The notes under the pieces were generated by a model. That model did not search any database, was not told the DNA's origin, and saw nothing but the letters and a program-made list of their open reading frames with translations. The position numbers and the translations under genes are program-made. A DNA stretch of 64,000 bases from Phaeoceros laevis (lineage: Eukaryota > Anthocerotophyta > Anthocerotopsida > Notothyladales), in the NCBI GenBank assembly GCA_049999765.1, contig JBNGIQ010009451.1, forward strand, positions 111,745-175,744. Reading direction: 5' to 3'. Below, piece by piece: positions 42,948 through 53,800 of this stretch; within the stretch, counting starts at the first letter, position 1; every line of letters begins with the position of its first letter.

Positions 42948-45900
42948 ATGGCCGCTGGACTGGAATTCAAGCTGACCGGCGAAGCCTTCAGTAATTCGTT
43001 ACTACCAATCCCGGCACAGAGGCAGCGCTTGCAAAGACTGGTACCTGAGTCTGGTGGATTTGAAGCCCTGAGCCACCCAGCAGGAAAGGTGTGGTCAGTG
43101 GTAAATTCTTCATCCGGTGGGCAGGACAGTGTGCTGCCTCCAGAAGAGCTGCAGGAAGTCTTATGGCAACAATATTTTGCAGATCAGACACAGTGGTGGG
43201 ACGACAGACAGAGCAAGCCGACTCCCCAGCATCCTGATTTTAGGCACAAGAAGTCCAAACTCGCCCTGTGGCTCGACAATCCGCACAAGCCTGCTTGGGT
43301 GGACTCGCAGCTAGCCAGGTTGCACACCGGGAGGAAAAAGACCCCCGCGCCTGTATCCACCACAGTTCAAGGGCAAGGAGAATTGACAGCACATGAGGGC
43401 GACTTGGAGATGGCAATGTGCAGGAAACTATGTCAGGATGGACGGATTTCTGATGCTGTAGATGCCTTGGACTTATTAGTGGAGCGAGGACGTCATGTAC
43501 ACAACAATCTGTTCTATTGCGTCCTAAAGTGGTGCATCTCGCACAAGGACCTGGCTTTGGGTAGGCACATCCATGCTCTGACTCTCAAAAGCGGGTATGA
43601 AGGAGACGCATTCTTGACCACCCACCTCATCGGTCTGTATGCTTCGCATGGGAGGCTGGAGGAAGCAATGCGAGTCTTTAACAAAGTCTCTGTACCGGAC
43701 GCGTATAACTGGGCTAGCATCATCCTCGCCTACTCTAGGCATGGAGAGGCCGCCGAGGCAATAGGACTGTATCAAAAAATGCGTGAGTCAACCACCGTGG
43801 AGCCCGACAATCGTATCTATGTAGCAGTTCTGAAAGCGTGTGCAGCCGCGGAAGATTTAGTTGCCGGCAAGGAGGTCCATGTTCATATTCTTGCCAGTCC
43901 AGGGAAGCCAGACATCTTTGTCCACACCGGACTCGTGGATATGTACGCTAAGTGTGGACGCTTAGAAGATGCCCGCAGAGTGTTTGACAGAGTACCAGCC
44001 AAGAATGTTGTGATCTGGACTGCGATGATTGCAGGTTATGCCCAGCAGGGGATGGGTCGGGAAGCTCTCAGTCTTTACAGCAGCATGCAATTGGAAGGCC
44101 TTAATCCCAATTCTGTCACATATGTATGCCTGCTGCAGGCATGTGCGAGTGTAGGTGTAGGAGCTCTGGATGAGGGAAAGCGGTTGCACGCACAGATAAA
44201 AGAACGAGGACTGCAATTTGATGTGATTCTTGGCGGGAGCTTAGTCAACATGTATGTGAAGTGCGGCAGCTTAGAGGATGCTCGCAGAGTTTTCGAGAGA
44301 CTTCCAGCAAGAAATGTTGTAGCCTGGAATGCGATTCTTAGAGGGTATGCCCAGCGTGGTATGGGTCGGGAAGCCCTTAGTCTTTACACGAGAATGCAAG
44401 AGGACAGCCTGAGCCGTCCAGATTCTGTAACATACGTATGCCTCCTACAGGCATGTGCCAATGTGGGCCCAGGTGCACTGCTTCAGGGAAAGCAGCTCCA
44501 TGCAGAAATTCGAGAGAAAGGACTACATGATGATCCTATTTTGGCCTGCAGCCTGGTTAACATGTACGTAGAGTGCGGTAGCTTAGAGGATGCTCGCAGG
44601 GCGTTTGACAAATTTCCAACCCGGGACGTTGTGACATGGACAGCAATGATTGCTGGTTATGCGCAGCAGGGAATGGGTCAGGCAGCCCTCACTTTATACA
44701 AAAGTATGCAACAGGAAGGCCTTAGCCATCCAGATTCTGTGACGTATAACTGCCTGCTTCGGGCATGTGGAAGTGTAGGTGTGGGAGCTCTTCTTCAGGG
44801 AAAGCAGCTCCATGCAGAGATTCAAGAGAAAGGACTGGAAGTTGATTTTGCTCTGGCCTGTAGCTTGGTTGACATGTATGCAAAATGTGGTAGCTTAGAG
44901 GATGCTCGGAGCCTGTTTGACATGCTTCCAGCCAGGGATGTTGTCACATGGACTGTAATGATTGCACGTTATGCCCAGCAGGGACTGGGTGAGGATGCCC
45001 TTAGTCTTTACAACAATATGCAACTCGAAGGCCTCTCTCCCCCCGATTCAGTTACATATGTATCCCTGCTGCAGGCATGTGCCAGTGTAGGTGCAGGAGC
45101 TCTTCATCAGGGAAAGCAGCTGCATGCTCAGATTCAAGAGCGAGGACTGGAAGATGATGTTCTAGGTGGCAGCTTGGTTAACATGTATGCAAAGTGTGGT
45201 AGCCTAGAGGATGCTCGCAGAGTGTTTGACATACTTCGAACCAGGGGTGTTGCTACATGGACCGCAATGATTGCATGTTATGTCCGGCAGGGGATGGGTC
45301 AGAAAGCCCTTAGCCTGTACAGCAGTATGCAAGCGGAAGGCTGTTCTTCTCCCGAGTCTGTTACATTTGCAAGCCTCCTACAGGCTTGTGCGGACGTAGG
45401 TGCAGGAGCTCTGCGTAAGGGCAAGGAACTGCATAGACAGATCGAAGAACGAGGACTGCTAGATGATGCACTTCTAGGTGGCAGCTTGGTTAAGATGTAT
45501 GCAAAGTGCAGTAGTTTAGAGGATGCTCGCCGTGTGTTTGACAGACTTCCAAAGAGGACTCTTGCCACATGGACCTCAATGATTGCAGGTTATGCCCAGC
45601 AGGGGATGGGTCAGGAAGCTCTGAGACTTTACAGAAGTATGCAACAGGAGGGCCTGTCTCCTCCCGATTTAGTCACATATGTATGCCTGCTGCAGGCATG
45701 TTCTAGTGTAGGTATTGAAGCCCTTCTACAGGGCAAGCAGCTCCATGCAGAGATTCAAGAAAGAGGATTGCCAGAGGACGTGGTTCTAGGAAGCAGCTTG
45801 GTTAACATGTATGCAAAGTGTGGTAGCTTAGACGATGCTCGCAGCGTGTTTGACATACTTCCAGTCAGGGATGTTGTAACATGGACTGCAATGATTGCGG

Positions 45901-46868
45901 GTTATGTCCAGCAGGAAATGGGACAGGAAGCTCTTTGTCTTTACAGCAGGATGCGGGTTGAAAGCCTCACTGCTCCCAACGCTGTGACATACGCCTGTGT
46001 GCTGCAGGCATGTGCAGATGTAGCAGCTCTGCCTCTGGGAAAGCAGCTGCATGCAGAGATTGAGAAACAAGGAATGCAAGCTGATGCTCTTGTGGGATCA
46101 GCACTGGTAAACATGTACGCCAAGTGTGGGAGCATGCTTGAGTCACAGCAGGTGTTTGACTCACTCCCTGAACGAAGCGTTGAGGTTTGGGGTGCACTCA
46201 TCAGTGGATATGCTCACCAAGGAAATAGTGATGTTGTGTTTAACTTGTTTGACAGGATGAGAGTGGAAGGCATACAGCCTGATGCCATCACCTTTCTTAG
46301 TGTGCTGACTGTGTGCAGTCATGTCGGTCTAGTGGACAAAGGCCGAAACTACTTTGAGGAAATGACGAGCACTTATGGCATCAGTGCAACTATAGAGCAC
46401 TTCACATGCATGATGGATATTCTGGGGCGTGCAGGTTATCTTGACGATGCGTTACAGATGGTGAAGACCATGCCTTTCCCACCTAATGATGTAGTATGGC
46501 ATACCCTGTTAGGTGCTTGTCAAAAGTGGAAGAATGTTGAGATTGGACAACAGGCTTTTGAGGGTGCTCTGAGTGTGGATGGACAAAACGCTGCATCGTA
46601 TGTTTTAATGTCCAACATTTATGCAAGCGTGAGGATGCTGGAGGCAGCAAAGGATATGCAGGCTAGGAGAACGACATTGGGGGCATGGAAGAAGCCAGGG
46701 CAGAGTTGGTGGACTGACATGGGTGGAGTTGTGCATACGTTTGTGGTTGGAGATAAGAAGCATCCTGAGAGTGAGGGTATCTATGCTAGGCTGGAACAGC
46801 TAGTCCCCAGACTGAAGGAGGAAGGATATGTCACACCTGCACTCCTCGTTACAGGATGTATCTGCTAA
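42948..46868 (+). CDS. PPR-6: longest of the PDF-PPR paralogues, ends at E+
   Basis: Single exon, 1,306 aa, ATG at 42948 (MAAGLEFKLT). It has the best preserved PDF-like block in the window (residues ~66-125: YFADQTQWWDDRQSK, HPDFRHKKSKLALWLD, AWVDSQLARL). About 29-30 PPR motifs in P-L-S order follow, with near-identical modules (SLVNMYAKCGSLEDARRVFD), then E and E+ with KKPGQSWW. A 2-nt deletion just after the conserved Gly-Tyr (PPR-4 has GTGCCCCAC, here GTCACAC) sends translation into the short tail VTPALLVTGCIC. Downstream DNA still shows DYW remnants. More modules than its paralogues, with the same start as PPR-1. Expected role: organelle RNA binding, with any deaminase supplied by a partner. 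Confidence 0.92.
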   Translation: MAAGLEFKLTGEAFSNSLLPIPAQRQRLQRLVPESGGFEALSHPAGKVWSVVNSSSGGQDSVLPPEELQEVLWQQYFADQTQWWDDRQSKPTPQHPDFRHKKSKLALWLDNPHKPAWVDSQLARLHTGRKKTPAPVSTTVQGQGELTAHEGDLEMAMCRKLCQDGRISDAVDALDLLVERGRHVHNNLFYCVLKWCISHKDLALGRHIHALTLKSGYEGDAFLTTHLIGLYASHGRLEEAMRVFNKVSVPDAYNWASIILAYSRHGEAAEAIGLYQKMRESTTVEPDNRIYVAVLKACAAAEDLVAGKEVHVHILASPGKPDIFVHTGLVDMYAKCGRLEDARRVFDRVPAKNVVIWTAMIAGYAQQGMGREALSLYSSMQLEGLNPNSVTYVCLLQACASVGVGALDEGKRLHAQIKERGLQFDVILGGSLVNMYVKCGSLEDARRVFERLPARNVVAWNAILRGYAQRGMGREALSLYTRMQEDSLSRPDSVTYVCLLQACANVGPGALLQGKQLHAEIREKGLHDDPILACSLVNMYVECGSLEDARRAFDKFPTRDVVTWTAMIAGYAQQGMGQAALTLYKSMQQEGLSHPDSVTYNCLLRACGSVGVGALLQGKQLHAEIQEKGLEVDFALACSLVDMYAKCGSLEDARSLFDMLPARDVVTWTVMIARYAQQGLGEDALSLYNNMQLEGLSPPDSVTYVSLLQACASVGAGALHQGKQLHAQIQERGLEDDVLGGSLVNMYAKCGSLEDARRVFDILRTRGVATWTAMIACYVRQGMGQKALSLYSSMQAEGCSSPESVTFASLLQACADVGAGALRKGKELHRQIEERGLLDDALLGGSLVKMYAKCSSLEDARRVFDRLPKRTLATWTSMIAGYAQQGMGQEALRLYRSMQQEGLSPPDLVTYVCLLQACSSVGIEALLQGKQLHAEIQERGLPEDVVLGSSLVNMYAKCGSLDDARSVFDILPVRDVVTWTAMIAGYVQQEMGQEALCLYSRMRVESLTAPNAVTYACVLQACADVAALPLGKQLHAEIEKQGMQADALVGSALVNMYAKCGSMLESQQVFDSLPERSVEVWGALISGYAHQGNSDVVFNLFDRMRVEGIQPDAITFLSVLTVCSHVGLVDKGRNYFEEMTSTYGISATIEHFTCMMDILGRAGYLDDALQMVKTMPFPPNDVVWHTLLGACQKWKNVEIGQQAFEGALSVDGQNAASYVLMSNIYASVRMLEAAKDMQARRTTLGAWKKPGQSWWTDMGGVVHTFVVGDKKHPESEGIYARLEQLVPRLKEEGYVTPALLVTGCIC

Positions 46869-47002
46869 TGAGAAGGAACATGAGTTAGACTGCTGTAAGC
46901 AGACGAGTTGTAAGATATCTGAAGGTATGAGCAGATTGTACGACATATCGAATGATGAAATTAAAATTCGTTGGGATGCAAGTCGCTTGTTCATTTGGGG
47001 AC
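46869..47002 (+). pseudogene. Relic DYW domain downstream of PPR-6
   Basis: In the frame left behind by the 2-nt deletion one reads HLHSSLQDVSANEKEHEL, matching HLHSSLRDISVEEKEADL of PPR-4, then much of the active-site region is missing, and RWDASRLFIWG corresponds to CRDASRFHVFKEG. The H-S-E motif and the zinc ligands are gone. Confidence 0.8.
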
Positions 47003-47193
47003 TACTTGTATGTAACTGCTATCAGGGATACATATCCATGATGGCTTGGCAATTTGATAAGTACTGCTCCCGTTGCCCCTGAGTTCGTCACTGAGGTCCC
47101 CCAAGAATGAGAGGGAGATGACCAGCATTTATGATAGGAGCTCTCGGTGCTGCAATCTGAAGGGCTGTTCACGTGACTGTCATAACATCAAGG

Positions 47194-47383
47194 TATAGTT
47201 GCGAACTATGCCGCACCATCCGCTGATCCGCTGACCGGCCGCACCATTCGGGGCATAAAACAAAGTGGAGAGGGTAAACCGGGGTGTAGTTAATTTGTAA
47301 AGGGTTCACCCAGATCCCATTGTTGTCCGGGGCCTGGGTCCCAAGTCTTTTTGTGTGGGCTTGCACCGGGCGGCCTGTGAAAG
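47194..47383 (+). repeat. Direct repeat a, partner at 48784-48946
   Basis: Begins TATAGTTGCGAACTATGCCG and runs through GGGTTCACCCAGATCCCATT to CTTGCACCGGG. This copy has ~27 extra bases near 47218-47245 relative to its partner. Confidence 0.8.
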
Positions 47384-47385
47384 CG

Positions 47386-47613
47386 ATAAAGAAGGGAGTT
47401 GCATGGAAGGATCCTGGCCAGAGCTGGATGGAGCATGCAGGGGAAAGACACATATTTCTGGTAGGACACAGTAATAAAACACCGCACAAGCAATTGCATC
47501 AGCTGCTGAAACAGGCCAGCTTGAAGCTGTACGAAGGGCATCTCCAGACCGTGAATGTGAATGTACTGGAGGACACAGCAGAGCCGTTGGCATTGTGTAT
47601 TATTTCCAGGTAA
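47386..47613 (+). pseudogene. Fragment of a PPR-5-like gene (E+ region)
   Basis: The frame reads KKGVAWKDPGQSWMEHAGE, then HIFLVGHSNKTPHKQLHQLL, which matches the PG box and E+ region of PPR-5 (VVWKKPGQSWIEHGLELHTF) better than the other PPR genes. No PPR repeats precede it and no DYW follows, so it is a stray fragment carried in the inserted segment. Confidence 0.7.
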
Positions 47614-48330
47614 ACTGGCTATCTCGTATGGGCATCTCAACAAACCAGTCTGACAATGTAGAAAGCTGGTTGTGATTGGCACGAAGAACCCAAGTTTATT
47701 ATGCTGTTCGGGTTTACAACTCGGGAAATGGCACCTTTCTTGGAGCCGACTCAGCTGGACAGGGAACATGGGGTCTCCCCCCAGCAATGAAGTTATAGTC
47801 AAGCTCAGATACATCCTTTGCTGGCCCCCCCCACCAATTTACTGACAGACAGAAAAGTTCGAATCGTCATAGGACATAAGAAGAATGACTTTGGTGGTTG
47901 TACCTGACCTGAAACCACCCCCAAGTGCGGACAGTGCTGTGCTTGAGTATTGTGTGTTTCAGCCTTTAATAAGAGAACAATGCCGGTGTGTGCGTATTCT
48001 GGAAAAGTAATATTGCAAGGCCTTCAGCCCTTGTCGAGTGCTACCGGATTCGGCAGCAATGGCTATGAAAGACGTCACTAATCACAAGATACTAATGTGT
48101 CCGGAGATCCAGTTGCTTGCTAAGGCACTTCAGGAAATACGAGGCCGTACGCCTGGGACTGCTGTAACTTTGCTTCTTGAGCACAAACTTGTTGAAGGCA
48201 TTCTGCGTGAGGGTGACAAGCGAGTCAGCTGGGATCCAAAGTAGTCTACGTCGAGTCGAGGTCCCCGGGACATTAGCATCCGGGGGTTCACAGGCCAGAG
48301 AGTAGCACCTACTGACCTTGTCCAGATCGG

Positions 48331-48696
48331 TTAAGAGGAGGCCTGTCTGTATCCTCGTAGCTCCTCCATCTTACGTACTCTTCTTAAGAACAACTCGTAC
48401 TCGCACTTCTCATAGCTATGGCGCTCATCTACGCACTTCCACGGGAGATAGAAATTCTCCACCCGGCACTTGTTCAGGGGTATGAGCAGATGCGCACAAG
48501 CATCCCGGGATCCCAGTGGCAGCAAATTGGCAGCCATCTCCGCCTGGCTAGCCTGCTGCTTATCACCATGCTCATGGCTCCCATGATGCGCTTCACTGTG
48601 CTTGGCTGCTCCACCAGAGGCTTTAGCTACAATGACGACCTCTTTCGGCTTCACCACAACGACGTCGTCACAGACGCAGTCCTCATCCTCTGCCAT
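48331..48696 (-). CDS. NDUFB7: NADH dehydrogenase (complex I) 1 beta subcomplex subunit 7, B18 subunit
   Basis: Intronless, 121 aa from the ATG at 48696. The core LGSRDACAHLLIPLNKC with VENFYLPWKCVDERHSYEKC contains the twin CX9C motifs (C-AHLLIPLNK-C and C-VDERHSYEK-C) that form disulphides in the mitochondrial intermembrane space through the MIA40 import route; CEYELFLRRVRKMEEL follows. This accessory subunit helps assemble the membrane arm of complex I. The N-terminus (~55 residues, acidic then Val/Lys/His-rich) is longer than I expect for plant B18 and could be partly untranslated if the later Met (MAANLLPLGSRD) is used. The gene sits in a DNA segment inserted beside PPR-6. Confidence 0.9.
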   Translation of the reverse strand: MAEDEDCVCDDVVVVKPKEVVIVAKASGGAAKHSEAHHGSHEHGDKQQASQAEMAANLLPLGSRDACAHLLIPLNKCRVENFYLPWKCVDERHSYEKCEYELFLRRVRKMEELRGYRQASS

Positions 48697-48783
48697 CGGT
48701 GCGTGCTTCAAAACCTAGCTGTGCGAAGCCAGCGGAGAGAAACAGGTGACAAGGCTTGGAGTTACATTCCTTTTGTTCGCAAC

Positions 48784-48946
48784 TATAGTTGCGAACTATG
48801 CCGCACCATCCGGGGCATAAAAGAAAGTGGAGAGGGTAAACCGGGATGTAGTTTATTTATAAAGGGTTCACCCAGATCCCATTGTTGTCCGGAGCCGGGT
48901 CCCAGGTCTTTTTGTATGGGCTTGCACCGGGCAGCCCGTTAAAAGT
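48784..48946 (+). repeat. Direct repeat b, partner of 47194-47383
   Basis: Same order of blocks as repeat a without the ~27-bp insert. Its left end overlaps the 20-bp palindrome at 48776-48795. Confidence 0.8.
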
Positions 48947-49680
48947 TTTCGTGTGCTTCTCCACTTGGGCAGCAAACAGTTTCTGCTTGCACATCTTGTA
49001 CAGTTTGTACTATTGAACTGCCTGGCGGACACGTATGTGAAGATTACTACTTAACCCTCATGTGGCGGACACGTATGTGAAGATTACTACTTAACCCCAT
49101 GAGTGTGTCTTGCTGATGCACTTGGCTCGGTCCCCAGACGTTCACATTGTGTGCAAGGATGGAGCAGGAGCCTGATTTTAGCAGACTATCACATTTGCTT
49201 GCTTCCTGAACAAGTGCTCAAAAGCATATTACTTGAAGGTGACGTAGTAGGTCTGGGCTCCTGTCGAGATCGTAAATATATATGCAAGATGTGGCTGTAG
49301 GACGTCAGCGTCGAGGATGCCTGGGAGCCTGATTTTTCGAGGATGCCAACGTTTCCGTTCCGTTTCTTAAAGATCCCGTCACGTTTCCAAAAATTGTTAA
49401 AACAAAGAAACGCGCAGGATACACACCGCAACGCGTAGGAAACTTGATACGTTTCTTATCGACCGTAACTCTGGTTAAAACCAGCCGGGTTCTAAAACGA
49501 GCACCCTTGCGCAAGAACCGGGGCGGTCTTGTCGCACAATTGTGCGTCGCGGATGCCAACCACGTTTTTTTTCGCGGTTGGCATCGACGACCCATCGACC
49601 CATCCGCAACCATCCCGCACCATCCGCGACCATCTCTTCATTTTATGTGAACACCCCTTGCCTTGCAAGCAGATGATCAG

Positions 49681-50872
49681 CAACGAGCGTGATCCATCCA
49701 ACGATCACCTGTGGTATGTTTGATGTCCTGGAATGTTGCTTGTGCCCCCATTTCAGGGTTCACATGCGTTCCAAGTAGTTCTAATCGCCTCATCTTTGAG
49801 CAGTTGCCACAGCTGGTGAAAGGAATCATGTATCCTTGTTACTCTCCAGAGCAACATTTAAGAAGCCAGTGACCGGAGGCACAGACAGGGGAGCTACATG
49901 CTCCTGACATGTCTTGGCCTTAGTGCCCAAAACCAGTCTTGCAAAATTTATACAAGGTCTGATTTCCTCATGCTTTTAGTTCCAGGTGTAAACCAGGTCA
50001 ATTACTCGAAGGTCGAGGTAAACATTTAATGTGATATCTTAAGGACTGCCTGAAGTGGGTTGTTTTTGCATCAGGACTGGACTACAGAGGTTTGCGTTGG
50101 CCTCCCAACCTAGAGGAACTGTGAGTACGGTTTCGGGTTTCTACCGAGGGGAAGCTTCCGCTCCAGTGCTGGTTGCAGCTCGTCGTGTTGGAATGCGGTT
50201 GGCGGAAAGATAAAGTTTCAAGCTCTGAAGTGTTCTCGAGACTCGGAAGCTCAGCCTATGTTCGGGACTTTCTCTGAGTCCTGAACATACGTAAGCTGTG
50301 GATTTTTTGCTCTCAAAGCTCCTATTTGACTTCTCCCCTGAACATCTGATTCTGACGACCTGCCAAGTCTTGTCATCGCAACCTGAAGTCTCCAAATTAA
50401 TAAATACAGGTTTCCCGAAGGTTGCCTGTGCAAGAATGAGAAGAGTTGCTTTTCTTTGTCACACATACATGTGCCATTGGATTGAAGTAATCTCACCGTT
50501 CCAACCCGAAGTTTTTGTCATGACAAATTTTGGGGTCTACTAAACCGGGGACGAGGCTCGCTTCAGTTCTGTTATGACCAGTGACAGACCAGTCTGTGCG
50601 GTAGATGCTTTGAAAAGCGTCAAGGGCAGGTGGGTTGGTGGTAAACATTCTGTGCACAGTGCGCTCTGGATCGCTGAACACTCATCGAGCACAACTGCCA
50701 AGAGTGCTTCCAACGTGGCAAGAGCAACGACTTCTGCTGGCCGGGAAGACATGAAGAATGAAGAAGCTAGGTTGTGAAGCTTTACTGATGGCCGCTGAAC
50801 AGGATTCTAAGCTTACTGGAGAGGCCTTGGTCACTTCTTTGTTCCGGTGCTTAACCATCAGTGAGGCAGGTC
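49681..50872. other. Intergenic before PPR-7; left part is duplicated PPR 3' flank
   Basis: 49680-49880 matches the 3' flank of PPR-7. 50770-50860 contains the ancestral N-terminal start MAAEQDSKLTGEAL (ATG at 50788), now in a different frame from PPR-7. No other gene recognised. Confidence 0.5.
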
Positions 50873-53800
50873 ATGCAAGAGCTAGCACCTCAGACTGGTT
50901 GGTTTGGAGCTGTGAACCACCCGACAGGAAAGGAGTGGTATGCCAGAAATTTTGCATCCTCTGGACAGGACACAATGCCTTCAGAAAATGTGCAGGTGGT
51001 TTTATGGGAATCGTTTTTTGCAGATCCCACAAGGTGGTGGGACAACAGACGGAGCAAGCCGACTCGCCAGCATCCTGTTCTTATGCACATGAAGTCCAAG
51101 ACTGCCCTGGGGCTCGATAATTGGCACAATCCTGCAACGGTGGAATTGCAGCTAGCCAGGTGGGACGGTGAAAGGGAGAAGACTCCCGAGCCTGGATCCA
51201 TCTTAGTGCAAAGGCAAGGAGGGTTGTCAGCACCTGGGAGCTATTTGGAGGTTGAGACGTGCAGGAAGCTATGTGCGGATGGACAGATTCAGGACGCTGT
51301 GGACGCGTTGAACCGACAAGTCCAGCAAGGACGCCATGTAGATGACAATCTCTTATATGATGTCCTCAAGTGGTCCATCGCGCACAAGGACCTGGCTTTG
51401 GGAAGACGGATCCATGCTCTCATTGTCAAAAGCGGGTATGAAGGAGACGCATTCTTAGCCACCCACCTCATCGGTTTATACGCTTCGCATAGGAGGCTGG
51501 AGGAAGCAATGCGAGTCTTTACGAAAGTCTCTTCGCCAGACGCCTATAACTGGGCTACCATCATCTTCGCCTATGCTAGACATGGCAAGGCCGTCAAGGC
51601 TGTTCGACTGTATCAACGGATGCGGGAGTTAACCACAATCGAGCCAGACAACCGCATCTTTGTGGCAGTTCTGAAAGCGTGTGCAGCTGCGGAAGATATA
51701 GCCGCCGGCAAAGAGGTCCATGCACATATTCTCTCCAGTCCAAGGAAGCCGGATATCTTTGTCCAGAACTGCCTGGTTGATATGTACGCTAAGTGCCGAA
51801 GCTTGGAGGAAGCCCGCAGAGTGTTTGACAGACTTCCAAGCAAAACTGTTGTCACTTGGACCACAATGATTGCAGGTTATGCCCATCAGGGAATGGCTCA
51901 GGAAGCCTTCAGTCTTTACAACAGTATGCAACTCGACGGACTCACTACTCCCAATTCTGTTACATATGTATGCCTGCTGCAGGCATGTGCCAGGGAAGGT
52001 GTACGAGCTCTGCATAAGGGAAAGCAGCTGCATGCACAGATCAAAGATCGAGGACTGCAAGGCGACGTGGTTCTAAGTGGCAGCTTGGTTAACATGTACG
52101 CGAAGTGCGGCAGCTTGGAGGATGCTCAGAGAGTGTTTGATAGACTTCCAGCGAGGAATGTTGTCGCATGGAATGCCATTCTTGCAGGGTATTCCCAGCA
52201 TGGGATGGGCCAGGAGGCCCTTAGTCTATATAGGAGGATGCAACAGGAAGGCCTGAGCGATCCAGATTCTGTTACATATGTGTGTCTCCTACAGGCTTGT
52301 GGAAGTGTAGGTTTCGAAGCCCTTCTTCTGGGAGAGCAGCTCCATGCAGAGATTCAAGAGAAAGGTCTGCAAGATGATATTGTTCTGGCCTGCAGCTTGG
52401 TTAACATGTATGCAAAGTGCGGTAGCTTAGAGGATGCTCGCAGTGTGTTTGACAAACTTCCAGCTAGGAATGTTGTCACTTGGACCGCAATGATTGCAGG
52501 CTATGTCCAGCAGGGGATGGGTCTAGAAGCCCTTGAGCTTTACTCGAGTATGCAACAGGAAGGTCTCTCTCCTCCGGATTCTGTTGCATTTGTATGCCTG
52601 CTCAAGGCATGTGCCAGCATAGGTGGAGGAGCTCTTCACACGGGAAAGCAGCTGCATGCAGCGATCAAAGAAAGAGGGCTGCAAGACGATGCTGTTCTAG
52701 CCGGCAGCTTGGTTAACATGTACGCAAAGTGCGGTAGCTTGCATGATGCTCACAGCATGTTTGACACACTTCCAACCAGGGATATTGTTACATGGACTAC
52801 AATGATTGCAGGTTATGCCCAACAGGGAATGGGTCAGGAAGCCCTGAGTCTTTACAGCAGTATGCAACAGCAAGGCCTTTCTCCTCCAGATTCTGTTACA
52901 TTTGTGTGCCTTCTGCATGCATGTGCCAGCGAAGGTGCAGGAGCCCTGCATGAAGGAAAGCAGCTGCATGCACAAGTCAAAGAACGCAGATTGCAGGATG
53001 ATGTGGTTGTAGGTGGTAGCTTGGTCAACATGTATGCTAAGTGCGGTAGCTTAGAGGATGCTCGCCGAGTGTTTGACACACTTCCAGAGAGGACTGTTAT
53101 AGCATGGAACGCGATTCTTGCAGGGTATGCCCAGCAGGGGATGGGCGAGGAAGCCTTAAGTCTTTACAAGAGTATGCAACAGCAAGGCCTCTATCGTCCC
53201 GATTCAGTGACATATGTATCCCTTCTGCAGGCATGTGCCAGTGGAGGTGAAAGAGCCCTTCTTCAGGGAAAGCAGCTCCATGCAGAGATTCGGGAAACAG
53301 GATTGCCACAGGACGTGGTTCTAGGCGGCAGCTTAGTTAACATGTATGCAAAGTGTGGTAGCTTGGAGGATGCGCGCAGCGTGTTTGACTTGCTTCCAGC
53401 CAGGGATGTTGTCATATGGACCACAATGATTGCAGGTTATGTCCAGCAGGAGATGGGTCAGGAAGCCCTTAGTCTTTACAGCAGTATGCAACTCGAAAGC
53501 CTCAGTCCTCCCAATTCTGTGACATATGTTTCCCTACTGCAGGCATGTGCAGCTGAAGCAGCTCTGCTCCTGGGAAGGCAGCTACATGCAGAGATTGAGG
53601 AACGAGGAATGCAGGCTGATGTTGCTGTTGGAGCAGCACTAGTAAACATGTACGGAAAGTGTGGGAGCATGTTGGATTCACAGCGGGTGTTTGATTCACT
53701 GCCTGAAAGAGGGGTTGAAGCTTGGGGTGCCCTGATTAGTGGATATGCCCACCAAGGAGATAGTGACGTTGTCTTTGACTTGCTTGACAGGATGAAATTG

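Larger units (their letters stand above)
47165..49680. mobile_element. ~2.5 kb insertion splitting the duplicated 3' flank of PPR-6
   Basis: The 3' flank of PPR-7 (about 54675-54920) is co-linear with 47080-47165 and then with 49680-49880, so about 2.5 kb was inserted in the PPR-6 copy. Inside are two direct repeats of ~160-190 bp (47194-47383 and 48784-48946), a PPR E+ fragment, an NDUFB7 gene, and a perfect 20-bp palindrome at 48776-48795 (TTCGCAACTATAGTTGCGAA) at the edge of the second repeat. A 40-bp-period tandem pair lies at 49023-49098. No transposase is seen, so the carrier is undefined; breakpoints are approximate. Confidence 0.5.

Noticed and set aside
46869-47082. Separate small gene beginning HLHSSLQDV downstream of PPR-6
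   Set aside because: It is the shifted-frame remnant of the DYW domain, lacking active-site residues.
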